Origin: Clostridia bacterium
GTDB taxonomy: Bacteria; Bacillota; Clostridia; Oscillospirales; CAG-272
DNA length: 6,029 nucleotides
Assembly (NCBI GenBank): GCA_017420845.1
Contig: JAFQOC010000178.1
Coordinates: 1 to 6,029 of the forward strand
Direction of reading: 5' to 3'
Part shown: one piece after another, positions 1 to 5,703 of the stretch
Numbering within the stretch: position 1 is the first letter of the stretch
How the letters are laid out: the number at the start of each line of letters is the position of its first letter
The notes under the pieces: generated by a model
Told to the model about the DNA's origin: nothing
Seen by the model: only the letters and a program-made list of their open reading frames with translations
Database searches by the model: none
Position numbers and translations under genes: made by a program

Positions 1-510
1 GTTTTTTCTTTGATGGTCACAGCGGTACAGTCCGTATCCGTGGATCTGGTTTTCGACCGAAAAATAGAGCCAATCATGACTCACGTACAGGATGGAATAG
101 CCATACGCCCAAATACACGCCTCGCTGTCGCATTCGCACAGGGGATCGGCGCACCATTTGCTCATATTGCCTGTGAGCTTATTATAAAAGATATTCCCAA
201 AAACCTTGCCCGTTGGCAGGATGCTGATCTCGGGGCGCACCTCGTTTTGGCGCCACATGGTCTTAAGCTCGTCTTCGGCCTTACCCGAAAAATAGGGCGT
301 TTCTCCTGTTTTTTTGATAATGGGGAGGGCGTAGTCCTCCGAGGGACTGCCGATGAAGCCGTTCGTGGCGGTCTGTTCCTCCAAGGGAATATCGGGTTGG
401 GTGTCCTTGATGCTCTCCAGCTGATCCTCGTATTTCCCTCTGCGGGAGCAGGAGGTGAGGGAGGCTGTCAGAATGGCGGCGGCCAAAGCGATCAGAAGCA
501 GTTTTTTCAT
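1..510 (-). CDS. Lipoprotein paralogue A, N-terminal part (gene cut by left window edge)
   Basis: This is the first 170 codons of a gene that leaves the window without a stop. The product starts with MKK, has a hydrophobic signal segment (residues 4-19) and a lipobox LTSC with the lipidated cysteine at residue 21, so it should be anchored on the outer face of the cytoplasmic membrane. After the anchor come CSRRGKYEDQL, an acidic linker, the block SPSEDY (55-60) and IIKK (64-67), then FYNKLTGN and the cysteine motif W119-C-A-D-P-L-C125...C132-I-W134. There is an extra Cys127 inside the motif. The visible part ends in LYRCDHQRKN, matching the first beta-strand repeats of paralogues B and C. Its start lies 12 bases after the stop of paralogue B. 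Its ribosome site is weak (GGGAA, six bases from ATG), so coupled translation is likely. The function is not known. By comparison with B and C roughly 290 residues are missing. Confidence 0.9.
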   Translation of the reverse strand, partial: MKKLLLIALAAAILTASLTSCSRRGKYEDQLESIKDTQPDIPLEEQTATNGFIGSPSEDYALPIIKKTGETPYFSGKAEDELKTMWRQNEVRPEISILPTGKVFGNIFYNKLTGNMSKWCADPLCECDSEACIWAYGYSILYVSHDWLYFSVENQIHGYGLYRCDHQRKN

Positions 511-522
511 GGCGGGTTCCCA

Positions 523-1908
523 TTATTCCTCTCCCCAAAAGTCGAGGAACGTAACCGTTCCGTTTTGCAGGTCGGCTACGGCGTAATGACCAAAGGTGGT
601 GCTGTCTATGCCCATTTCCTTGGAATATTCTCTCCAGTTAAAATCCTGGTTATAATAATTCTTGAACTCGGTGTGATTGAGGAAGGAAAAATACACGACG
701 TCTCCCACGATCTCATAATCTGTGATCTTCACGGGGATCCCCTGATAGGTAAGCTGCAAGACCCGTTCCGCGCCGCTGCCGTCCACTTTCCTCCGATAGA
801 TCGCGCACTGGAAGGAGGGGTACCCGTCGGTCTCCTGCCACGTATAGTAATCTCCCAAGGGGCCGTTCTTTTCTTCGTCGGATACCATCTCCTGTGAGTA
901 GAGATAGTCACCTACCAGTCTATAGCTTCCCCTGGGGAGCTCATGGCACTCTCCGGTGGCTATGTGATAGGTAAACATGATATATTCGATGAAAACCTCG
1001 TTATCATCAAAAAGTTTTTGTTCGATAACCATATAATTGTCGGAATAGTCCTCGATTGCCGCATCCGTAAAGAACAACTGTGGATTGGATAAAGTCAGGT
1101 CACTCCTATAAATATCCGCGTGCCCGCCGGCGGATTTGGAATAATAGATCATATCCCCGACGATTGCGAAGACATTGATATCCTCCGATTTACCCGAAAG
1201 GAGCTGAACCTCACCTGTTTTGATATCCAGAGTCTTCAAGGTGTATATGCCTTCTCCGTTTTTTCCGTAGGTATAGCCTGTAAAGTAGACTACGTCATCC
1301 TTGACATATAATATTTCGTTTAATTCATAAGTGGAATAACCTTCTTCTCCATATGTAGGGATCTCATAGAGAAGCTCAATGTTATTTCTTTGAAAATCAC
1401 AGCGATAGAGCTTGGGAACGGGTGGATAACTGTCTCCGTATGACGAAATGAAGTAAATATGCTTGTCGCTGACGTACAGAAAATCAGAGGTATCGCCACA
1501 GCTCCAAATACAGTGGTCTCCGTCGCACAGGATATCGCTGCACCATTCGCTGATATTGCCCGTCAAGCAGTTATAGAATTTGTCCCTGTGCCGTTTGCCC
1601 GTCGGTATGGCTTGGTTCTTTGCCAACGATTGAGACATACTTCCTCTTCCATTGCGATCGAAGATAGCCGCCAGCTCCTCCGGTGTTTTGCCTTCAAAGA
1701 ACCCCTTTTCGGAGGTAGGTGAGGGGATGGCGGTCACAGAATATCCGTCTGCGTCATCTCCAATGACACCGTTTACAGCGGTCTGTTCTTCCTTTTCGGT
1801 ATCCTTCATACTATCCAGTTGATCCTCGTATTGCCCTCGGCGGGAACAGGAGGCAAGGGATGAGGCCGCAAGGATGGCGGCCAGGGTTATGAGTAGAGCT
1901 TTTTTCAT
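523..1908 (-). CDS. Lipoprotein paralogue B, probable beta-propeller-like surface protein (461 aa)
   Basis: This is a complete gene with stop TAA. Residues 1-20 form a lipoprotein signal peptide and the lipobox is LASC with Cys21. The mature part opens with CSRRGQYEDQL and a charged linker. Residues 111-135 carry FYNCLTGN followed by the motif W122-C123-S-D-I-L-C128...C133-I-W135. From about residue 144 to the end, short strand pairs recur: FLYVSDKHIYF, YVKDDVVYF, IVGDMIYYS, LVGDYLYS, IVGDVVYFS. These alternate with YRCD/YRSD/YRRK segments, as in extracytoplasmic beta-propeller proteins of the DUF5050 kind. That assignment rests on pattern, not on a search. The C-terminus HYAVADLQNGTVTFLDF is shared with paralogue C. 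The start is supported by AAGGA ten bases upstream. No catalytic motif is seen. It lies upstream of paralogue A and 217 bases downstream of paralogue C, and may have its own promoter. Confidence 0.92.
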   Translation of the reverse strand: MKKALLITLAAILAASSLASCSRRGQYEDQLDSMKDTEKEEQTAVNGVIGDDADGYSVTAIPSPTSEKGFFEGKTPEELAAIFDRNGRGSMSQSLAKNQAIPTGKRHRDKFYNCLTGNISEWCSDILCDGDHCIWSCGDTSDFLYVSDKHIYFISSYGDSYPPVPKLYRCDFQRNNIELLYEIPTYGEEGYSTYELNEILYVKDDVVYFTGYTYGKNGEGIYTLKTLDIKTGEVQLLSGKSEDINVFAIVGDMIYYSKSAGGHADIYRSDLTLSNPQLFFTDAAIEDYSDNYMVIEQKLFDDNEVFIEYIMFTYHIATGECHELPRGSYRLVGDYLYSQEMVSDEEKNGPLGDYYTWQETDGYPSFQCAIYRRKVDGSGAERVLQLTYQGIPVKITDYEIVGDVVYFSFLNHTEFKNYYNQDFNWREYSKEMGIDSTTFGHYAVADLQNGTVTFLDFWGEE

Positions 1909-1918
1909 GGTATGGGGA

Positions 1919-1925
1919 TCCTTTC
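1919..1925 (-). promoter_or_regulatory. Ribosome binding site of paralogue B
   Basis: GAAAGGA on the minus strand, ten bases before the ATG at 1906-1908. The surrounding GAGAAAGGA and the ATACC just before ATG also occur in front of paralogue C, so the leader appears to have been duplicated together with the gene. Confidence 0.8.
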
Positions 1926-1941
1926 TCGATAGATTTGGGCT

Positions 1942-1950
1942 ATTGTATCA
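1942..1950 (-). promoter_or_regulatory. Candidate extended -10 promoter for paralogues B and A
   Basis: The minus strand reads TGATACAAT: a TACAAT -10 box (1942-1947) with the TGn extension. It would start RNA near 1935 and leave a short leader of about 27 bases containing the ribosome site. No convincing -35 box is seen at 16-18 bases upstream (ATAAAC-like sequence there), which extended -10 promoters can tolerate. The position just past the palindromic repeat makes a separate promoter for B and A plausible but unproven. Confidence 0.35.
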
Positions 1951-1986
1951 TGTAACAAATTGCCGTTTATCGTTTTGTTCCGATTT

Positions 1987-2014
1987 GTAGGGGAGGGGTC
2001 TCCCCTCCCGCTAC
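1987..2014. repeat. G/C-rich palindromic repeat, unit 1
   Basis: GTAG, then GGGAGGGG (1991-1998), loop TCT, CCCCTCCC (2002-2009), a bulged G, and CTAC. This can form a 12-bp stem. It sits in the gap between paralogues C and B. Neither strand shows a T-run right after the stem, so it does not look like an intrinsic terminator. Similar 'GTAGGGG...' palindromes are, from memory, scattered in intergenic regions of many Clostridia genomes. Confidence 0.8.
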
Positions 2015-2053
2015 GTTTCCAAAATCAAGGTTATCTTACATTCTTTCAGATTT

Positions 2054-2077
2054 CGGGAGGGGAAACCCCTCCCCTAC
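2054..2077. repeat. G/C-rich palindromic repeat, unit 2 (inverted copy of unit 1)
   Basis: GGGAGGGG (2055-2062), loop AAA, CCCCTCCC (2066-2073), then CTAC. The unit is the reverse complement of 1987-2010 with 23 of 24 bases matching; the only mismatch is in the loop. The two units are 43 bases apart (2011-2053), so they may fold as two small hairpins or pair with each other into one long stem. A small non-coding mobile repeat (MITE- or REP-like) is likely. No clear target-site duplication was found. Confidence 0.8.
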
Positions 2078-2125
2078 GAACGACGGTTTGGGTTCGCCAA
2101 TCCCAAATTTTCCGGACACCTGCTT

Positions 2126-3568
2126 TCAGGCTGATTCCTCGTCCGAAAAATCGAGGAACGTAACCGTCCCGTTTTGGAGGTCGGCTACGGCGTAGTGAGG
2201 CTCGGGCTCGCTCTTGCGGTCGAAATCCATATTCAGGTAGTTTTTGAATTCCTCGTAATTATGGAAGGAGAAATAGATCACCTCGCCATCCACGTAAAAC
2301 TCACGTCCGATCCGCACGGGTACGTCCTTGTATTTCAGCTCCAGCACGCACTCAATCTCCCCTGTGGGAATATGCAGACGATAGATCCTACCCGCGCCTT
2401 GGGTATCTGCGGACAGATTTCTGTCAAGGACGGTTTTCCCGTCGCCGATGACCCGTTCTTCGTCCCACGTATAGGTGAAATAATCCCGCAGAGGGTCTCC
2501 GATGGCCTCGTCCTTGGTGATCTCATCCTCAAAATAAATATAATCCCCTGACAAATGGAAATTGATCTCCCCGTTCTCCGACGGAAGATCCATCAGCTTC
2601 GTATTGGTTTTCAAATCGTACAGGAACAGAGGGTACATCCCCTTGACCATCCTTGAATGGTCGTACAGCAGGGCATATCGATCATTGAACTGGCCGGAAA
2701 ATCCCGCCTTTTCAAGAAGGGGCTCGGATTCGTCACTGACATCGGAAAAGGCCAAGTCGGTCTTATATACGTGCATATCCTCCTTTTTCATAAGCCCATA
2801 CGTGTAGTAAACCGTACCGTCCACGACGGAAAGTACGTCCAGATTCGCTTCACCTACATATACCGTCTGAATTTCCTTGGTTGCAAGATCAATGGCTTTC
2901 CATGCAAAAAGTGAACCCTTGTTCATTTCGTACTCTTGCCCCACGATATACAGAATACCGTTCTGCTCGTACATGACCTCGACGGATTCGGCATATATAA
3001 AACCCGCTCCGTCTCCCAGATCCTCTTCCTCAAATACCGGAACCTCATAAATCAGCTCCAGATTGTTTCTCTGCCAATCGCTGCGGTACAAATGGCCTTC
3101 GCTGGATAGAAAATACAGATGCGTCTCGCTGACATACTGTATCTCATACCAAGTGTTGCTCCAAAAGCAGGAATCTCCACCCATACAGAGGGGATCACTG
3201 CACCAGCTTCCCAAATTACCGGTCAGTTTATTGTAAAAGAAACGCTTGTTCCCGTTGTCAACACGAACATCGTATTTCATACCCGTGGGCATAACCGGTG
3301 TGTTGTAACGGTTGCCGCTTTGGGCGTACAGCTCCCTCAATTCAGTATCGGTCATGCCCCCATAATGGGTGCTGTTTCCCGATTTCTTAATGACGGTCAG
3401 TGTGTAGTCCTCCGAGGGGCTTCCGAATATGCCGTCCTTGGCAGTTTCTTCTTCTTGGGTCTCTTTCTCGCTACCCAAATGATCCTCGTATTGATTCCTA
3501 CGGGAGCAGGAGGCGAGGGAAGTCAGCAGAATCGTGGCGGTAAGGGCGCATAATAGTATCTTTTTCAT
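2126..3568 (-). CDS. Lipoprotein paralogue C, probable beta-propeller-like surface protein (480 aa)
   Basis: This is a complete gene with stop TGA. The start is placed at 3566-3568 and not at the in-frame ATG 3584-3586. The inner ATG has AAGGA seven bases upstream, gives the same MKK start and Cys21 lipobox (LASC) as the paralogues, and the outer ATG has no ribosome site. The mature part begins CSRRNQYEDHL and continues with SPSEDY (50-55), VIKK (59-62) and FYNKLTGN. The cysteine motif is W122-C123-S-D-P-L-C128...C134-F-W136. Strand repeats follow (QYVSETHLYF, GILYIVG, GTVYYTYG, LSGDYIYFE, VDGEVIYFSF), with the same C-terminal block HYAVADLQNGTVTFLDF as paralogue B. It is the first lipoprotein after the sigma/membrane-protein pair, 28 bases behind it, so it is likely co-transcribed. 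No enzyme motif was seen. The role is unknown; ligand binding or signal modulation at the cell surface is a guess. Confidence 0.92.
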   Translation of the reverse strand: MKKILLCALTATILLTSLASCSRRNQYEDHLGSEKETQEEETAKDGIFGSPSEDYTLTVIKKSGNSTHYGGMTDTELRELYAQSGNRYNTPVMPTGMKYDVRVDNGNKRFFYNKLTGNLGSWCSDPLCMGGDSCFWSNTWYEIQYVSETHLYFLSSEGHLYRSDWQRNNLELIYEVPVFEEEDLGDGAGFIYAESVEVMYEQNGILYIVGQEYEMNKGSLFAWKAIDLATKEIQTVYVGEANLDVLSVVDGTVYYTYGLMKKEDMHVYKTDLAFSDVSDESEPLLEKAGFSGQFNDRYALLYDHSRMVKGMYPLFLYDLKTNTKLMDLPSENGEINFHLSGDYIYFEDEITKDEAIGDPLRDYFTYTWDEERVIGDGKTVLDRNLSADTQGAGRIYRLHIPTGEIECVLELKYKDVPVRIGREFYVDGEVIYFSFHNYEEFKNYLNMDFDRKSEPEPHYAVADLQNGTVTFLDFSDEESA

Positions 3569-3575
3569 GGTATTT

Positions 3576-3582
3576 TCCTTTC
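3576..3582 (-). promoter_or_regulatory. Ribosome binding site that decides the start of paralogue C
   Basis: GAAAGGA on the minus strand, with AAGGA seven bases before the ATG at 3566-3568. It falls inside the codons that a start at 3586 would use (MRKENT), so the longer reading is unlikely. Confidence 0.85.
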
Positions 3583-3596
3583 TCATTGTGATGCGG

Positions 3597-4943
3597 TCAT
3601 GCGGTTTCGGTCTCCGCGGGCGGCAGGAGGGTCACGGGTTGGTCTGCATGGCGCAGATCCACCTGCACCACGGTACCGTCCTCCAGGTACAGGCAGCCTA
3701 TAATCATGTCGCCGTACTCATTTTGGAGATGCACCTCCCAGCCTGTGATCCGCCTGTAGGTGCCCTCGTAGAGGAACAGAAGATACTCGTGGTCGGCGGG
3801 GTCGAGGGAATTGGCAAAGCTCATGATCAGATATTTGGTTTCGTTCTGATATTTCCCGAAAGAAGATAACCCCCAGCCCCCCGTCTCTCCAATGACCCAT
3901 GCGTAGTCCGCCAACGCCTCCCGCACCGACACCCGCAGAAGCTCGCTACTGACGTCGGCAAACAGGGACTCTCGCCGTTCGAGTGCAAGGGCGTGTAACT
4001 CCTTTAGGCATTGGGCTTGGATTTCATTGTCCCCTCCGCCCTCGTTGGTGTAGCGGTAGGCACCCAGCACCACGGGGCGGTAGATGGCGTTGGTGAAGCA
4101 AAAGGACTCGGCGGAACCGCCCGAGTTGGAACCATACGAGCCTTCGCCGTAGTATGTCTTGTTCGTGCTCATGGAGGTTAGATCATACCCACCGATATAG
4201 ATACTGCCGCCGCCCGTGATGTTTCCTTCATCGTCTACTACCGTGAAATCCACAAAATTGTCCTCCACGCAGGGAAGGGCAAGATTGGCGTACTGCCACA
4301 GAAGCACGTCGCCGTTCTCCACCGTCACGGGGCGGCCGAAGTAATCCTTGTATCGGCTGTACTCCAGCTCCTCGGACACCGAGGTGTGACCGTCCAATTC
4401 CTCGTTCTTGAACCGCCAGTAGGAGCGGGTGTGACCGTCTCCTTCCGCTGTGTGCAGGTACACGGGATTCAGCGCACTGCGCCACGAGCTTGGTTCCACA
4501 ATAACATGCTCGTCCTCGCGGCAGGAAAAATGGATCAGAATGAGTTGATTTGCGAAATACTGGGTCTGGGACTCCACCGAGACCAGGTTGCCATCCTCCG
4601 TAACATCCGGATCCGCCACGGCCTCTGAAGCGCTGAGCCGTTCTACCCTCACCAGCGTCGGATCGGAAACCCAATTCACGACGGGTTCAGGTGTTTCAAC
4701 CGCAGGCTCTGAGGTCAAGGGGAGAATGGGTGACGGAGCAGGATATTCACGGAGCATGGCGGGCAAAAGTAACAGGATGGCGGCGGTGGCCAACAGGGTC
4801 ATACAGGCGGCGATGAGCCATACACGCTTCATCACGTGTCCCACTCTGCGCCGCATCGGCACATTCGCCAGTTCAGCTTCCAGAATCATATCATCATCCA
4901 GCTCGCTGATGAGCAGGCAAGCCTGATATCTTGTTTTTTTCAT
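3597..4943 (-). CDS. Single-pass membrane protein, probable anti-sigma/sensor partner of the ECF sigma factor (448 aa)
   Basis: The order is a short cytoplasmic N-terminus (1-40) with the acidic motif SELDDDMILEAE (13-24), one membrane segment (about 41-63, hydrophobic and Leu/Ala-rich), a Pro-rich linker (68-90, PAPSPILPL), and an extracytoplasmic domain of about 350 residues. In my knowledge, a similar 'I(D/E)-D-D-(L/M)-I-x-E-A' N-terminus recurs in Clostridia proteins encoded right after ECF sigma genes. The position after the sigma gene, with a 4-base ATGA overlap, and the topology suggest an anti-sigma factor or regulator. No zinc anti-sigma motif (HxxxCxxC) is present. The outer domain contains YIGGYDL (249-255) and a Gly/Ser-rich stretch (266-277) and was not recognised. 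The start is supported by AAAGGGG nine bases upstream, inside the sigma gene. The stop is TGA, 28 bases before paralogue C. Alternatives are a membrane sensor or structural protein merely carried in the operon. Confidence 0.85.
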   Translation of the reverse strand: MKKTRYQACLLISELDDDMILEAELANVPMRRRVGHVMKRVWLIAACMTLLATAAILLLLPAMLREYPAPSPILPLTSEPAVETPEPVVNWVSDPTLVRVERLSASEAVADPDVTEDGNLVSVESQTQYFANQLILIHFSCREDEHVIVEPSSWRSALNPVYLHTAEGDGHTRSYWRFKNEELDGHTSVSEELEYSRYKDYFGRPVTVENGDVLLWQYANLALPCVEDNFVDFTVVDDEGNITGGGSIYIGGYDLTSMSTNKTYYGEGSYGSNSGGSAESFCFTNAIYRPVVLGAYRYTNEGGGDNEIQAQCLKELHALALERRESLFADVSSELLRVSVREALADYAWVIGETGGWGLSSFGKYQNETKYLIMSFANSLDPADHEYLLFLYEGTYRRITGWEVHLQNEYGDMIIGCLYLEDGTVVQVDLRHADQPVTLLPPAETETA

Positions 4944-5506
4944 ACGCTGATACCCCTTTCATTCAAATATTTTTTAAGTTTTGTCCTTGTTCGGCGCAAG
5001 CGGATCTCCACAGCGCCCTCGGTCAAACCATAAGATGCAGACAACCTTGAAATACTGTAGCTGTGCCAGTAGCGTCCCACGAACAGCTTTCGGTTGAGGG
5101 CGTCCTGCTCTCGGAGAAAGGCTTGCAGATGTTCCTTGATTTCCCCCGACAATTCATTTGTCATGTCATCATCCGAGGGGAAGCAATCCCCCAGCTCATC
5201 CATAAGCTCTTCCAGTGAAACGTCCATATAGCAGTTGTGTCCTTGGCGGTGTGTACTTTTGTGTCGATTGATGGATATGTTGCGAACGATTCGGCCGAGA
5301 AAGGTTCGCAGAACCTGCGGGCGGTGAGGCGGAATGCTGTTCCACAAAGACAAATAGGCATCGTTAACACACTCCTCGGCATCCAGCTCGTTATGCAGGA
5401 TACTCATGGAAACCGTTGAGCAGTAACGCCCATATTTCTTGTCTGTCTCTTTGATGGCTGTTTCGTCCCGCTTCCAGAACAGATCAATGATCTTTTCGTC
5501 GTTCAT
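4940..5506 (-). CDS. RNA polymerase ECF-type sigma-70 family factor (188 aa)
   Basis: The protein directs RNA polymerase to a small set of promoters. Region 2 spans about residues 10-83, with the typical HNELDAEECVNDAYLSLW (38-55) and FLGRIVRNISINRH (69-82). A short acidic linker (95-120) follows. Region 4 spans about 133-183, with the helix-turn-helix around 150-172 (YSISRLSASYGLTEGAVEIRL) and a basic tail. The length and the two-domain layout without region 3 are normal for ECF factors. The ATG has AAGGGGGG six bases upstream. The stop TGA overlaps the next gene's ATG, which fits translational coupling with the membrane partner. It heads the putative operon, separated from the AraC gene by a terminator. 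Targets cannot be told from the window; autoregulation is common in the family and the leader holds a weak ECF-like box pair. Confidence 0.96.
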   Translation of the reverse strand: MNDEKIIDLFWKRDETAIKETDKKYGRYCSTVSMSILHNELDAEECVNDAYLSLWNSIPPHRPQVLRTFLGRIVRNISINRHKSTHRQGHNCYMDVSLEELMDELGDCFPSDDDMTNELSGEIKEHLQAFLREQDALNRKLFVGRYWHSYSISRLSASYGLTEGAVEIRLRRTRTKLKKYLNERGISV

Positions 5507-5524
5507 AGCTCACCCCCCTTTCGC

Positions 5525-5546
5525 AAGTGTCAAAGGCCTTTCACTT
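5525..5546. promoter_or_regulatory. Palindrome in the sigma gene leader, possible operator
   Basis: AAGTG, TC, AAAGG then CCTTT, CACTT: two 5-bp arm pairs around a centre with a perfect 10-base core (AAAGGCCTTT) and one 2-base bulge. It lies 19-40 bases before the sigma start codon, beside the ribosome site. As RNA it would have no proper loop unless the central pairs open, so a DNA-level protein site fits at least as well. No bound protein is known. Confidence 0.4.
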
Positions 5547-5571
5547 ATACACACAAAATTTTTCTTGAAAT

Positions 5572-5600
5572 CCGACACATTTTTCAAAAACTTTTTTTCA
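5572..5600 (-). promoter_or_regulatory. Weak ECF-like promoter candidate for the sigma gene
   Basis: On the minus strand TGAAAA (5595-5600) is followed after 17 bases by TGTCGG (5572-5577). This loosely resembles ECF promoters, which often have an AAC-type -35 and a GTC/CGTC-type -10. The -35 lacks the usual C and the region is A/T-rich, so chance is a real possibility. Confidence 0.2.
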
Positions 5601-5605
5601 TTTTA

Positions 5606-5622
5606 ATTGTAGCATAATACCA
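5606..5622 (-). promoter_or_regulatory. Candidate housekeeping promoter(s) for the sigma operon
   Basis: Two overlapping extended -10 elements on the minus strand: TGGTATTAT (5614-5622) and TGCTACAAT (5606-5614). Transcription would start around 5599-5607 and give a leader of roughly 95-100 bases. No good TTGACA box is seen upstream. The ATGnTACAAT pattern is shared with the candidate promoter in front of paralogue B. Confidence 0.4.
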
Positions 5623-5663
5623 GAATCAAAAAAATATCCCATTGGCACGATTTCACCGGGAGC

Positions 5664-5697
5664 ATAAAAAAAGAACAGCCAATTTCTGACTGTTCTT
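5664..5697 (-). terminator. Intrinsic terminator after the AraC-family gene
   Basis: On the minus strand AAGAACAG (5690-5697) pairs with CTGTTCTT (5671-5678) around an 11-base loop, followed by a run of T (seven in all, the first two within the stem, 5666-5672). It lies just seven bases past the TAA of the AraC gene. It separates that gene from the sigma operon, which must then use its own promoter. Confidence 0.85.
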
Positions 5698-5703
5698 CCA
5701 TAT

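Noticed and set aside
10..897. 295-codon open frame on the plus strand crossing paralogues A and B
   Set aside because: It lies antisense to two well-supported lipoprotein genes, crosses their junction, and its translation shows no domain; shorter antisense frames over C (2174-2551, 3119-3553) arise in the same way from the codon use of the real genes.
1987..2077. Palindromes as an intrinsic terminator for paralogue C
   Set aside because: The stems are strong, but neither strand has a T-run after them; the following bases on the minus strand are AAATCGGAAC.
3569..3586. Upstream start for paralogue C giving MRKENT before MKK
   Set aside because: The added codons contain the ribosome site AAGGA of the inner ATG, the outer ATG has none, and both paralogues begin at MKK.
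4228..4674. 148-codon open frame on the minus strand in another frame of the membrane-protein gene
   Set aside because: It is fully inside the supported gene, rich in Arg/Gly as expected of a shifted frame, and has no ribosome site or domain.
5528..5533. TTGACA on the minus strand as a -35 box for the sigma gene
   Set aside because: Only 21 bases separate it from the ATG and they hold the ribosome site, leaving no room for a -10 box and a transcription start.
5544..5549. TATAAG on the minus strand as a -10 box for the sigma gene
   Set aside because: At 17 bases upstream the sequence is GATTTC, and the nearest weak match (TTTCAA) is only 15 bases away with no TGn extension; the TACAAT/TATTAT boxes further up look better.
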